Under the pieces are notes generated by a model, which worked only from the letters and a program-made list of their open reading frames with translations, ran no database searches and was not told where the DNA came from. From Flavobacteriaceae bacterium (GTDB taxonomy: Bacteria > Bacteroidota > Bacteroidia > Flavobacteriales > Flavobacteriaceae), in the NCBI GenBank assembly GCA_013214065.1, contig JABSPK010000003.1, positions 62,001-126,000 on the forward strand: 64,000 nucleotides of DNA, read 5' to 3'. Shown piece after piece: positions 35,863 to 45,523 of the stretch (position 1 is the first letter of the stretch; the number at the start of each line of letters is the position of its first letter). The translations under genes were made by a program, and so were the position numbers.

Positions 35863-38304
35863 ATGAAGTTTTCTGCCAAAGCATTCTTCACCCATATTCC
35901 GGTACTTCTTGTTTTCGCGATCATCTCTTTGGTGTATTTCTATCCTGTGTTACAGGGGCGTGCCCTGTACCAATCCGATATTGCCCTTTACAAGGGCATG
36001 GCCAAAGAACGCAATGATTACAAGGCGAATACGGGTATCGAATCGTATTGGACGAACAGTGCTTTCGCGGGCATGCCCACCTACCAATTAGGAGCGAACT
36101 ACCCTCATGACTATGTCAAGAAACTCGACCGTCTCATACGTTTCTTGCCGAGACCTGCCGACTACTTGTTTTTATACTTTATCGGCTTTTATATTTTGAT
36201 GCTTTGCATGAAAGTCGATTTCCGTCTAGCCGCTTTGGGGGCATTGGCCTTCGGATTTTCTACTTATCTCATCATCATCTTAGGGGTAGGGCATAACGCC
36301 AAGGCCCATGCTTTGGGATACCTGCCTATGGTGCTTGGTGGTATCGTTTTGACGTTTCGAAAAAAGTACCTCTGGGGTTTTATCTTGACTGCTGTGGCTA
36401 TGGCGTTGGAAATCAGTGCCAACCACTATCAGATGACCTATTACTTCATGCTTTTGGTGCTGCTATTGGGGCTGGTACAGTTGATTTATGCCATCAAGGA
36501 CAAAGCGCTCAAACATTTTTTCGCCACTGTGGGCATTTTGGTGTTGGCCGTACTCTTGGGTATCGCGACAAATGCCACTGGTCTCATGGCCACCAAGGAA
36601 TATGCCGATTGGAGTACGCGTGGTACTTCCGAATTGACGATAAACAGTGATGGCAGTCCGAAAGAAGCGAAAAGTGGATTGGATCGTGACTACATCACCT
36701 ATTATAGTTATGGAGTCACCGAATCATTGAACCTCTTCGTACCGCGCTTGTTCGGGGGATCGGGGAAGGAAGAACTTGGCCGTGACTCCAAAGTATACGA
36801 ATACTTGACTGACCAGGGGTTCTCGCCGACCCAAGCCCTTGAGATTTCAGGCCTATACCTGTATTGGGGGCCGCATCCGATGTCGGGCCCGGCAGCGCCG
36901 GCCTATGTGGGGGCGTTGATCATTTTCTTATTCGTGTTGTCGTTGTTCGTGGTCAAAGGAAAAAAGAAATGGTGGCTCTTAGGAGGGGTATTGTTATCAC
37001 TGATGCTTTCTTGGGGAAAGTACTTTCCGGCACTGACCGATTTTATGATCGATTATTTCCCCTTGTATAATAAATTCAGGGCCGTTTCGTCCATTCAAGT
37101 CATCCTTGAACTATGTATCCCTATCTTGGCCATCTTGGGATTAAAGGAAGTGTTCAAGAAATCGGACCGACCCTCCGCAATCCTCAATGCTTTGAAGTGG
37201 AGTACCTTGATGACTTTAGGTCATGGGGTGGCTATTTTCATCGGTAAGGCCTTCTTTGATTTTGAGGGATCCAATGATGCGCGTTTCCAACAGTATTTTG
37301 GGGAGTCTTTGGTCGAGATACTGCGCAGTGACCGTGAAGCGGTATATGTCAACGATACCCTGCGCAGTTTGCTATTCGTAGCCCTTGGTGCAGCGGTATT
37401 GTTTATCTATCTAAAGGGCGGTCTGAAAAAGAACCTTGCCATCGGGGCCTTGGCCATCGTCTTGCTTTTTGATTTGGTCGGGGTAGACCGCAGGTATGTC
37501 AATGCCGAGGATTTCGTTCGTAGAAGGGCGGTCGAACAGCCTTTTCAAGCTAGCGCCATGGACCAACAGATCCTCCAAGATAAAGCGGTGTTCAGGGTAT
37601 TCGATCCTTCGGAAGGATTGAACGGATCCCGAACCAGTTATTTCCACAAATCCATAGGCGGGTATCACGCCGCAAAACCCGCAAAATTGCAAGATTTGGT
37701 AGAATTCCATCTGTATAGGAACAATCTCGAGGTCTTGAATATGTTGAATGTCAAATACGTCATTCAACAGGATGAGGAGGGAAGGAGTTTTCCCGGACTA
37801 AACGACGGCGCGAACGGCAACGCCTGGTTCGTCTCTAGGATCAAGGCAGTCGAAAGTTCCGATGCGGCGATCAGGGCCTTGGACAGTATCAATAGCAAAT
37901 CGGAAGCCATTGTCGATGTACGCAAGTATCCTACCTTGACAAAACGGTATTACGAGGTCGATTCAACGGCCAGCATCCAAGTTTTGGACCATCGACCGAA
38001 TACGATCCGCTATCGTACCGAGAATACGAACGAAGGCTTTGTAGTGTTTTCGGAAATGCATTATCCTAAAGGATGGCAGGCTTTTGTTGATGGTGCGCCA
38101 GTCGATCATTATGTGGTGAACTATGCCTTGAGGGGTATGCCCCTTGCTGCGGGCCAACATGAGGTAGAATTCCGTTTCGAACCCGAAGTAGTGCGAACCG
38201 GAAGCACCATAGCACTGGCTAGTAATCTCTTACTTGGCTTGGTAGTTCTGGGAGGCTTGTTCGTAGGATTTCGGGGCACCAAACCCAAAAAAAAGAAAGA
38301 CTGA
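35863..38304 (+). CDS. YfhO family multi-pass membrane protein (GT-C-like)
   Basis: An 813-residue protein with about 13 hydrophobic segments, followed by a large soluble domain and one last membrane segment (LASNLLLGLVVLGGLFVGF). The luminal loop motif GRALYQSDIALYKGMAKERNDY and SYGVTESLNLFVPRLFGGSG are typical of YfhO relatives, which resemble GT-C lipid-linked sugar transferases. Known relatives glycosylate teichoic acid in Gram-positives; the substrate here is unknown. Stop and start with the following glycosyltransferase overlap as TGATG, so translation is coupled. Confidence 0.85.
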   Translation: MKFSAKAFFTHIPVLLVFAIISLVYFYPVLQGRALYQSDIALYKGMAKERNDYKANTGIESYWTNSAFAGMPTYQLGANYPHDYVKKLDRLIRFLPRPADYLFLYFIGFYILMLCMKVDFRLAALGALAFGFSTYLIIILGVGHNAKAHALGYLPMVLGGIVLTFRKKYLWGFILTAVAMALEISANHYQMTYYFMLLVLLLGLVQLIYAIKDKALKHFFATVGILVLAVLLGIATNATGLMATKEYADWSTRGTSELTINSDGSPKEAKSGLDRDYITYYSYGVTESLNLFVPRLFGGSGKEELGRDSKVYEYLTDQGFSPTQALEISGLYLYWGPHPMSGPAAPAYVGALIIFLFVLSLFVVKGKKKWWLLGGVLLSLMLSWGKYFPALTDFMIDYFPLYNKFRAVSSIQVILELCIPILAILGLKEVFKKSDRPSAILNALKWSTLMTLGHGVAIFIGKAFFDFEGSNDARFQQYFGESLVEILRSDREAVYVNDTLRSLLFVALGAAVLFIYLKGGLKKNLAIGALAIVLLFDLVGVDRRYVNAEDFVRRRAVEQPFQASAMDQQILQDKAVFRVFDPSEGLNGSRTSYFHKSIGGYHAAKPAKLQDLVEFHLYRNNLEVLNMLNVKYVIQQDEEGRSFPGLNDGANGNAWFVSRIKAVESSDAAIRALDSINSKSEAIVDVRKYPTLTKRYYEVDSTASIQVLDHRPNTIRYRTENTNEGFVVFSEMHYPKGWQAFVDGAPVDHYVVNYALRGMPLAAGQHEVEFRFEPEVVRTGSTIALASNLLLGLVVLGGLFVGFRGTKPKKKKD

Positions 38305-39587
38305 TGCAAAAGGTGTTGGTGATCACCTACTATTGGCCTCCTGCCGGTGGTCCTGGTGTCCAGCGCTGGCTGAATTTCATCAAATACCTTCCTGAGAACG
38401 GTTACGAACCCTTGGTTTATGTGCCTGAAAAGGCAGACTATCCTATCGTTGATGAAAGCTTGAAGACCGAGATACCCAAGGTGCGTGTCCTTAGCCAACC
38501 CATATTCGAACCTTATCGCATCGCAGGGTGGTTGTCTAAAAAAAAGACCAAACGAATCAGTTCCGGTCTCATTTCTGAGTCCGGCAAACAAAGCCTGATC
38601 GAACGCCTGCTGCTATGGGTCCGGGGCAATTTCTTCATACCCGATGCCCGCAAGTTTTGGGTGAAACCTTCCATAGCCTTTCTCGGTGACCTCATCGAAA
38701 AGGAGGCCATCGAAAAGATCATCACCACAGGGCCACCGCATAGCGTGCATTTGATCGGATTGGGGATAAAACAGCGCCATCATGTGGAATGGACCGCTGA
38801 TTTTAGAGATCCATGGACCACCATTGGTTACCATAAGCGCTTGAAATTGGGAAAGCGGGCCCAAAGGCGTCACCTGCAGTTGGAATCGTCCGTTTTAGGG
38901 CAGGCCGATAAACTGATCGTGACCAGCAACCATACCAAACGACAGTTCGAAAAATTAACGGACAGGCCCATCGAGGTCATAACCAATGGCTATGAAGGGG
39001 AAAGGCCTACAGTCGCCTTGGACCGAAAATTCTCCCTTTCGCACATCGGTTCGTTGTTGACCGGCCGAAATCCGGAAACCTTATGGATCGTCTTGAAGGA
39101 ATTGATGTCCGAAGTCCCGGAATTCAAAGAACACCTAAGTATACAGCTTGTCGGCGTTGTAAGTCCACGCGTTTCGGAATCCCTTGCCTCCCATGGTTTG
39201 GAAGAATTCACCACCCATAAGGGTTATATTACCCATGAAGCGGTTTTGCAAGTCCAAGCCGCTTCACAGATATTGTTGTTGTTGGAAATCGATTCAACGG
39301 ACACCGTGGGCATCCTTCCCGGAAAGCTCTTTGAATATTTCAACGCCAAAAGGCCGATTTTGGCCATAGGACCCGCAGCTTGGGAAGCTGCTGAACTTAT
39401 CGAATCCACCCAAAGCGGGAAATTCTTCACCCACGGGGAGAAGAAGGAGCTAAAAGTCTTACTTTTAGATTGGTTCGAACGCTATCAGGAAAATAGGCTG
39501 TCAGTTGCAAGTTCGAACGTTGATGCCTACAGTAGGTCGCGATTGACCAAGGCCCTAGCCAACTATTTGACATGGGAATCGTCTTAA
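38304..39587 (+). CDS. Glycosyltransferase, family 4-like (GT-B)
   Basis: A 427-residue GT-B enzyme. The N-terminus VITYYWPPAGGPGVQRWLNFIKYL is the typical donor/acceptor loop of group 1 transferases, with DFRDPWTTIGYHKR in the middle and a C-terminal nucleotide-sugar domain (IGSLLTGRNPETLWIVLKEL, GILPGKLFEYFNAKRPILAIG). It transfers a sugar in polysaccharide or glycolipid assembly at the inner membrane. It is coupled to yfhO upstream and overlaps the flippase gene by 16 bases. Confidence 0.88.
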   Translation: MQKVLVITYYWPPAGGPGVQRWLNFIKYLPENGYEPLVYVPEKADYPIVDESLKTEIPKVRVLSQPIFEPYRIAGWLSKKKTKRISSGLISESGKQSLIERLLLWVRGNFFIPDARKFWVKPSIAFLGDLIEKEAIEKIITTGPPHSVHLIGLGIKQRHHVEWTADFRDPWTTIGYHKRLKLGKRAQRRHLQLESSVLGQADKLIVTSNHTKRQFEKLTDRPIEVITNGYEGERPTVALDRKFSLSHIGSLLTGRNPETLWIVLKELMSEVPEFKEHLSIQLVGVVSPRVSESLASHGLEEFTTHKGYITHEAVLQVQAASQILLLLEIDSTDTVGILPGKLFEYFNAKRPILAIGPAAWEAAELIESTQSGKFFTHGEKKELKVLLLDWFERYQENRLSVASSNVDAYSRSRLTKALANYLTWESS

Positions 39588-41035
39588 AACAATCACTTCG
39601 AAATACCGCAATTACCTATATTGGGTTCGGGATTGGGGCTATTAATATCCTGTTTCTATATACGAAGATCCTACCTGATGCCTATTTCGGGTTGGTCACC
39701 TTCATCTTGGCGACCGGTGCGATCTTGATGCCCTTAATGGCCTTTGGAGTGCACAATACCCTGATCAAATTTTACGCCGTCCAGACCGATTCCGAAAAAA
39801 ACGGTTTCCTCACCTTGATGTTGTTGCTGCCCATGGGCGGCATCCTTCCCATAGCGTTATCGGTACTCTTGTTCCAAGACCCTTTGGGTGCTTGGTTATC
39901 GCAAAAGAATGCCTTGGTAAAGGAGTACGTATGGTATGTGTTCCTTGTCGGAATGGCCATGGCTTATTTTGAGGTATTCTATGCATGGAGTAAGGTCCAT
40001 TTGAAATCCGTTTTCGGGAATTTCATGAAAGAAGTCTTCGCCCGACTCTGTGTGATGCTATTGTTAGTTTCCGTTTATTTCGAGCTGATCGATATTCCGA
40101 TCTTCCTTAAAAGCCTGGTGGGGGTGTACCTACTGCGTACCGTTGCCATGCAGGTTTATGCCTATCGGATCCGCCCACGAAAATTGGATTTTCGTTTCCC
40201 GGCGAATACCAATGCGATCATCACCTATAGTGTCCTTATCATTTTGGGGGGATCGGCGGCCCTGGTACTCTTAGAAATCGATAAGGTCATGATCAACCAG
40301 TTCGTCAGTATCGAAAACGTCGCCTATTATGGCGTTGCCGTTTACATTGCAACGGTCATTATCGTGCCGGCCCGGGCCATGCACCAGATCACCTACCCGT
40401 TGACCTCCGAATTATTGGCCAAAAGTGACTTTTTTGAATTGGACAGCTTGTATAAGAAAACATCCTTGACCTTGTTCATAGCCTCTGGGCTTTTGTTTTT
40501 GCTGATCATACTCAATATCGAGGATTTGTTCTTGCTTTTACCGGAGAATTACCGGAATGGATATGGCATCGTTTTTTTGATCGGCCTGGCCAAAGTATTT
40601 GATTCGCTTTTGGGCAATGCCAATGCGATCTTATACAATTCGAAGTATTATAAGACCATATTGGGTTTTGGGGTGGGGTTGGCCCTACTGACCATATTGC
40701 TCAATCTTTTGTTGATTCCGCGATTGGGGATCGATGGGGCGGCATTGGCCAGTTTTATCGCGATTGGGCTTTTCAATTTGGTTAAGATGATCTTTATCAA
40801 ACTGAAGTTCGGCTTCTTGCCTTTCAGTAGGGGAACGACCAAGATTTTGGCAACATTGGTATTATTGGGATTCCTGTTCAGCGCCTTTCATTTTCCATTC
40901 CATCCGATTCTCAATATCGTTTTGAAATCAGCGGTGCTGTGTGTGATGTATGTTGGGATTTTATACCGCTTCGAAATCTCTGAAGACGTGTCCGGGTTTT
41001 TGGCGCGCTTCCTTAAAAGAAGAACCCCGCAATAG
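39572..41035 (+). CDS. Polysaccharide flippase (Wzx/MATE-like)
   Basis: A 487-residue membrane protein with about 12-14 hydrophobic segments, a typical polysaccharide biosynthesis/oligosaccharide flippase of the MOP superfamily. It starts MGIVLKQSLRNTAITYIGFGIGAIN, the usual amphipathic entry to the first helix, and contains LEIDKVMINQFVSIENVAYYGVA, a motif around the seventh to eighth helix. It would turn lipid-linked oligosaccharides to the periplasmic side. It completes the module with YfhO and the glycosyltransferase. Confidence 0.88.
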   Translation: MGIVLKQSLRNTAITYIGFGIGAINILFLYTKILPDAYFGLVTFILATGAILMPLMAFGVHNTLIKFYAVQTDSEKNGFLTLMLLLPMGGILPIALSVLLFQDPLGAWLSQKNALVKEYVWYVFLVGMAMAYFEVFYAWSKVHLKSVFGNFMKEVFARLCVMLLLVSVYFELIDIPIFLKSLVGVYLLRTVAMQVYAYRIRPRKLDFRFPANTNAIITYSVLIILGGSAALVLLEIDKVMINQFVSIENVAYYGVAVYIATVIIVPARAMHQITYPLTSELLAKSDFFELDSLYKKTSLTLFIASGLLFLLIILNIEDLFLLLPENYRNGYGIVFLIGLAKVFDSLLGNANAILYNSKYYKTILGFGVGLALLTILLNLLLIPRLGIDGAALASFIAIGLFNLVKMIFIKLKFGFLPFSRGTTKILATLVLLGFLFSAFHFPFHPILNIVLKSAVLCVMYVGILYRFEISEDVSGFLARFLKRRTPQ

Positions 41036-41056
41036 GATGGAATCCTACTACGGGGT
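41024..41056 (-). terminator. Hairpin at the flippase/basic-protein junction
   Basis: ACCCCG..TAGGAT..ATCCTA..CGGGGT: a two-part stem with small symmetric internal loop. On the minus strand it is followed by TTCTTCTTTT, so it probably ends the basic-protein transcript while overlapping the end of the flippase gene. Confidence 0.55.
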
Positions 41057-41079
41057 CAAACAACTAACCAACCTAAAAA

Positions 41080-42240
41080 CTAACTTTTGTTTCTCGTGCT
41101 TCGCGATCTGCTGGTGGCTGAACCACTTCGCTTGGTCGAAGAACTTCTACTAACGGTCCTTCGTTGGGTATTCGATCGCTTTTGCGCTTGAGGCGTTCTT
41201 TTATTGGAACTCCTGTTCGAGACCACACTTCTTTTTTGTGGCTTTTTATATGTCGTGCTTGTTCGGGTCACGGTCCGCCTTTCTGGCGTTCGCTTTACTT
41301 CCCGTTTCGTCACGGTCGTACTTCGCTGCGTGCGCGTTACGGTACGCTGGCTTACCGAATTCGAACGGTTACTTCGCGTATTGACTTCTGCACTTCGACG
41401 TACATCACTTCGACGTACATTGCTATTCCTGTTCGTCGTACGCTCAGCGTTCCTTCGTACATTGTTCGAACTGCGGGTGGCCCTTCGCTCGGTTACTGAA
41501 CGATCCGTTCTGCTGAAATCGTTCCTTCTTCCTCGGTTTTCGCGAACCGCGACCCGACGGTCGTTTCTATAGATGTTGGCCCTTCTAGGACTCCTGTTAT
41601 AGCGATACGCTCTTCCGACTTGGGCATAGGCCCTTCTCGTATTCAATCGGTACGGTCTGTAATAGGTATAGCGTACCGGGTTGTAAAACCTACGGTAAGG
41701 GGTGTTCCATACCGTACAGAATCCTATGGCCGGTCTTGCGAACCATCTATGGAAAGGACGGTATACATAACCTCGGTTATAGATGTTGATGAATCCGGTA
41801 TAATGACTGAATACACCACCGTTCCAATACACGTTCAACCCCCCAAGACGTCTAACCCGTCCGTTGCGATACCAAACATCGATTCCTCCGATCTGGGAGA
41901 CCCGTCCATAATAATCATAGAAAATAGGAACGTTCTCGACTTGGATCACCGCACCGTAATCGTCATATTGGACGAATGGGTTGTAATCGAAACCGGAATT
42001 GAAGGTAATCCCAACATTTCCGATCCTTCCTCCGACACCTACATTGACACGATTGTCGATGTAAAAATCAAACTCACCATCGGGGTATACCGAAAACGTG
42101 ATTCCGCTTTCATTGAAGATAAATGAGTTGCCATAGCGATACATGCTAACGGCAACACTTTCTGCCGTTGCAGCTTTCGTACCCGAAACTCCGAACACCA
42201 ACGCTGCTACTAAGAGTACTAACTTTTTCATACTGTTCAT
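41080..42240 (-). CDS. Secreted Arg/Ser-rich basic protein
   Basis: A 386-residue protein; start ATG 42240 or 42231 gives the signal peptide MKKLVLLVAALVFGVSGTKA. The first half is an ordered beta-rich domain with Tyr/Phe/Asn repeats (FIFNESGITFSVYPDGEFDFYIDN, IDVWYRNGRVRRLGGLNVYWNGG). From about residue 215 the sequence is low-complexity and strongly cationic, made of Arg, Ser, Thr and Asn (TVTRTQRSTTVTKREVKRT). Nothing enzymatic is visible. The tail could bind polyanions such as DNA, LPS or acidic polysaccharide. A sigma-54-like site lies upstream. Long open frames on the opposite strand arise from the Arg/Ser codons. Confidence 0.75.
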   Translation of the reverse strand: MNSMKKLVLLVAALVFGVSGTKAATAESVAVSMYRYGNSFIFNESGITFSVYPDGEFDFYIDNRVNVGVGGRIGNVGITFNSGFDYNPFVQYDDYGAVIQVENVPIFYDYYGRVSQIGGIDVWYRNGRVRRLGGLNVYWNGGVFSHYTGFINIYNRGYVYRPFHRWFARPAIGFCTVWNTPYRRFYNPVRYTYYRPYRLNTRRAYAQVGRAYRYNRSPRRANIYRNDRRVAVRENRGRRNDFSRTDRSVTERRATRSSNNVRRNAERTTNRNSNVRRSDVRRSAEVNTRSNRSNSVSQRTVTRTQRSTTVTKREVKRTPERRTVTRTSTTYKKPQKRSVVSNRSSNKRTPQAQKRSNTQRRTVSRSSSTKRSGSATSRSRSTRNKS

Positions 42241-42284
42241 TTTTAAGTTCAAGGAGCAACTATTTACATCCCGTCCCATACAAA

Positions 42285-42300
42285 ACAAACAAAGTGCCAA
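42285..42300 (-). promoter_or_regulatory. Candidate sigma-54 promoter for the basic protein
   Basis: Minus strand TTGGCAC-TTTGT-TTGT: the -24 element is perfect and TTG sits exactly at -15 to -13, but the -12 C is a T. The start codon is 45 bases downstream. Confidence 0.4.
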
Positions 42301-42530
42301 AAATTGCATACACTATTTAAAGCATTGTAAATCAATTATATGCAATGTATTTTCGTCCTATTACAATGATTTTCTTCCAACAGCAATCAATACGGCCATC
42401 CCTAACGATGCACCGTGAAATTAATGATCAGGTCGTCTTGATTTGAAAAAAGAAGGCTACACAAAAGGGACGCTATCAAGCTGTTTTCGGAATCGCCACC
42501 GATCAAAAAACGGTCGGCACGCTATCAGTG

Positions 42531-45308
42531 TCACAGTTTTTCTTTGAGGTATTGCGCCGTAAATGAGGCCTTACTTTGCACGACTTCTTCAGGGGTGCCC
42601 TCAGCCAAGACCATGCCTCCGTTTTTACCTCCTTCAGGACCGAGATCGATGACATGGTCGGCACATTTGATCAGTTCGATATTGTGCTCGATGACGACGA
42701 TCGAATGTCCTTTTTCAAGAAGGGCATCGAAGGATTTCAACAATTTCTTGATATCATGGAAATGGAGGCCGGTGGTCGGTTCGTCAAAAATAAACAAGGC
42801 TTTTTCCTTGGTTTGTCCTTTGACCAAGAAAGAAGCCAGTTTGATGCGCTGAGCCTCACCTCCTGAAAGTGTTGACGAACTTTGTCCTAAAGTGACATAG
42901 CCCAAGCCTACATCTTGTAGGGGCTGCAGTTTGGCTACGATTTTCTGTTGACCATGTGATGAAAAGTGTGCGATGGCCTCATCAACGGTCAAGTTCAAGA
43001 TGTCGTTGATGTTCTTGCCTTCGAACCGAACCTCGAGAACTTCCTTTTTAAAGCGCTTGCCGTTGCAAACATCGCAAATCAAATGTACATCGGCCATAAA
43101 TTGCATTTCAACGGTGATCATTCCCTCACCCTTGCATTTCTCGCATCGGCCGCCGTCTACATTGAATGAAAAGTGTTTGGCTTGATATCCGCGAAGTTTG
43201 CTTAGTTTCTGGGCTGCGAATAAAGCCCTGATATCGTCATAGGCCTTGATATAGGTAACCGGATTAGATCTTGAAGAACGCCCAATGGGATTTTGATCGA
43301 CGAATTCGACACTTTTTATCGAAGCGAATTTTCCATCGATTTCGGTGAATTGACCCGCTTTCTCCCCATAGCCCCCGATTTGTTTCAAGAGGGCGGGGTA
43401 GAGGATCTTTTTGACCAAGGTACTTTTTCCACTGCCCGATACCCCGGTGACCACGGTCAGCATATTCAGGGGAAAAGTGACATCGATATCCTTAAGGTTG
43501 TTTTCGCGTGCTCCTTTGATTTGGATATAGTTCTTTGATTCCCTTCGCTTTGCAGGTACTGTGATTTCTAAGGATCCGTTCAGGTAATTGGCGGTTAGTG
43601 AGTCTGATTTTAGGATTTGATCTAAATTGCCTGTAGCGACCACTTCGCCTCCGAGGGTACCGGCTTCCGGGCCGATATCGATCACCTCGTCTGCCGCTTT
43701 CATGATGTCTTCGTCATGTTCTACAACGATTACGGTATTGCCTAGGTTGCGCAACGATTGGAGTACTTCGATCAGATTTTCGGTGTCTTTTGGATGAAGA
43801 CCGATACTCGGTTCATCCAAAATATACATCGAACCCACCAAACTACTGCCGAGTGAGGTTGCCAGATTTATCCGTTGGCTCTCACCACCCGATAGTGAAT
43901 TCGACTTTCGGTTGAGCGTCAAGTAATTCAAACCGACCTTGCTCAAGAAATCAAGTCGCGTCGTGATTTCTTTTAAAAGCCGACCCGCGATCTTGGCATC
44001 ATGATCCGACAGTTGCAGTTGGTCGAAAAAGCCGATCAATTCGTTAATGGGCAATTCGATTAAATCGGTAATGGCCTTGCCCGCTACCTTAACATAGGTC
44101 GCTTCTTCCCTAAGGCGTTTCCCTTTGCAGGCCGAACATTTGGTCTTGCCGCGATAGCGCGATAACATGACCCGGTTTTGGATTTTATAACTTTTCTCTT
44201 CAAGTTGGGTGAAAAAATCATGGAGCCCCGTAAAGTGTTCGTTTCCATCCCAAACCAATTGCCGCTGGGCTTCGGTCAGTTGATACCAAGGTTTATGGAT
44301 CGGAAAGTCGAAGGTATAGGCCGCATTGACCAACTGGTCACGATACCATGACATGCTTTCGCCCCGCCACGGAAAGATGGCGTTCTCGTATACTGACAAG
44401 GCGGTGTTCGGAACCACAAGGTCCTCATCGATACCGATAACGTCACCGTATCCTTCGCATTTCGGGCAAGCCCCGTACGGATTGTTGAAACTGAATAGGT
44501 GGACGTTCGGTTCCAGGAATTTCATTCCGTCCAACTCAAAGCGATTACTGAAGCGGCGCTGTTCACCACTGTCAAGCTCCTCAATGATGCAGCTCCCTTT
44601 TCCTTCGAAAAAGGCATTATCGACGGCATTGCCCAATCGGTTGTAGAAATCCTCATCGGATTTGACAACGATACGGTCAACGACCAATTCAAAGGTCTTG
44701 CCAATGGTTTCCGGTACTTGGTCGATACGCATCACCTGATCGTCATATTTGATCCTGGCGTAGCCTTGTTTTGAAAAAAGCCCTAAAGTCTTCAAGGTAT
44801 CGCGATCTTCCGCGACCGTTACAGGAGCCAAAAGTAAGAGCTTGGTCTGCACGGCGAAGTCCTTGACATGGGCAACCACATCCGAAACCGTATGTTTTTT
44901 GACCTGTTGGCCCGAAATAGGCGAAAAAGTCTTACCGATCCGTGCATACAATAACTTAAGGTAGTCGTATACTTCGGTCGTTGTGCCCACGGTGGATCGC
45001 GGATTGGTCGAATTTACTTTTTGCTCAATGGCAATGGCCGGGGCGATACCTTTAATATAATCTACTTTGGGTTTGTCGAGCTTTCCCAAAAACTGTCGGG
45101 CGTAAGAAGAAAGGCTTTCAACATAGCGCCGTTGGCCTTCGGCATATAGGGTGTCAAAGGCGAGACTTGACTTTCCTGAACCCGATAAACCGGTGATTAC
45201 GACCAGTTTGTTTCTCGGAATGACCACGTCAATATTCTTCAAATTGTGCAGTTTGGCACCCTTTATGATGATATTGGCCTTGGGATCTACATCTTTTATT
45301 AATGTCAT
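42531..45308 (-). CDS. uvrA: Excinuclease ABC subunit A
   Basis: A 925-residue UvrA, full length. Two ABC modules: Walker A GLSGSGKSSLAFDT and GVSGSGKSTLVKKI; signatures LSGGESQRINLATSLGS and LSGGEAQRIKLASFL; Walker B MYILDEPSIGLHP and LFIFDEPTTGLH. Zinc-module cysteines are present in CPKCEGYG, CSACKGKRL, CEKCKGEGM and CDVCNGKRF. It recognises DNA lesions with UvrB in nucleotide excision repair. ATG 45308 (MTLIKDVDPKANIIIKGA) was preferred to a TTG at 45329. Confidence 0.96.
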   Translation of the reverse strand: MTLIKDVDPKANIIIKGAKLHNLKNIDVVIPRNKLVVITGLSGSGKSSLAFDTLYAEGQRRYVESLSSYARQFLGKLDKPKVDYIKGIAPAIAIEQKVNSTNPRSTVGTTTEVYDYLKLLYARIGKTFSPISGQQVKKHTVSDVVAHVKDFAVQTKLLLLAPVTVAEDRDTLKTLGLFSKQGYARIKYDDQVMRIDQVPETIGKTFELVVDRIVVKSDEDFYNRLGNAVDNAFFEGKGSCIIEELDSGEQRRFSNRFELDGMKFLEPNVHLFSFNNPYGACPKCEGYGDVIGIDEDLVVPNTALSVYENAIFPWRGESMSWYRDQLVNAAYTFDFPIHKPWYQLTEAQRQLVWDGNEHFTGLHDFFTQLEEKSYKIQNRVMLSRYRGKTKCSACKGKRLREEATYVKVAGKAITDLIELPINELIGFFDQLQLSDHDAKIAGRLLKEITTRLDFLSKVGLNYLTLNRKSNSLSGGESQRINLATSLGSSLVGSMYILDEPSIGLHPKDTENLIEVLQSLRNLGNTVIVVEHDEDIMKAADEVIDIGPEAGTLGGEVVATGNLDQILKSDSLTANYLNGSLEITVPAKRRESKNYIQIKGARENNLKDIDVTFPLNMLTVVTGVSGSGKSTLVKKILYPALLKQIGGYGEKAGQFTEIDGKFASIKSVEFVDQNPIGRSSRSNPVTYIKAYDDIRALFAAQKLSKLRGYQAKHFSFNVDGGRCEKCKGEGMITVEMQFMADVHLICDVCNGKRFKKEVLEVRFEGKNINDILNLTVDEAIAHFSSHGQQKIVAKLQPLQDVGLGYVTLGQSSSTLSGGEAQRIKLASFLVKGQTKEKALFIFDEPTTGLHFHDIKKLLKSFDALLEKGHSIVVIEHNIELIKCADHVIDLGPEGGKNGGMVLAEGTPEEVVQSKASFTAQYLKEKL

Positions 45309-45426
45309 TCGTCGAAAAAATTTGGGCAAAGATACGATTCAAGCACGTTAATGTCTAAATTGCGGGGGTTGACATCTAAAATGCCGTAGATCACAACAAT
45401 GTTTTTTCGTCGGCAACCCGATTCTC

Positions 45427-45434
45427 TATATTTG
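45427..45434 (+). promoter_or_regulatory. Candidate -7 element of the ECF sigma factor gene
   Basis: TATATTTG fits TAnnTTTG. It places transcription start near 45440, which would give a leader of about 115 bases containing both palindromes described below. No TTG is visible at -33. Confidence 0.4.
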
Positions 45435-45438
45435 AGTC

Positions 45439-45476
45439 GTAATTAAAACCTGATAGGCCTATACAGCAATAATTAC
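45439..45476 (+). promoter_or_regulatory. 38-base dyad in the sigma factor leader
   Basis: GTAATTA and TAATTAC flank, at equal distances of seven bases, the perfect central palindrome ATAGGCCTAT (45453-45462). Candidate operator or RNA hairpin. Confidence 0.4.
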
Positions 45477-45505
45477 TTTTTACAGTTAAACTAATAACTC
45501 TGATG

Positions 45506-45523
45506 CCTTTCGCATGCGAAAGG
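45506..45523 (+). promoter_or_regulatory. Perfect 18-base palindrome before the sigma factor gene
   Basis: CCTTTCGCATGCGAAAGG is its own reverse complement and lies 30 bases before the start codon. It could be an operator or, as RNA, a hairpin near the ribosome-binding region. Confidence 0.5.

Noticed and set aside
41164-42126. Long plus-strand open frames opposite the Arg/Ser-rich gene
   Set aside because: They are the mirror of Arg/Ser/Thr codons; no start signals or domains, while the minus strand has a signal peptide and a folded domain.
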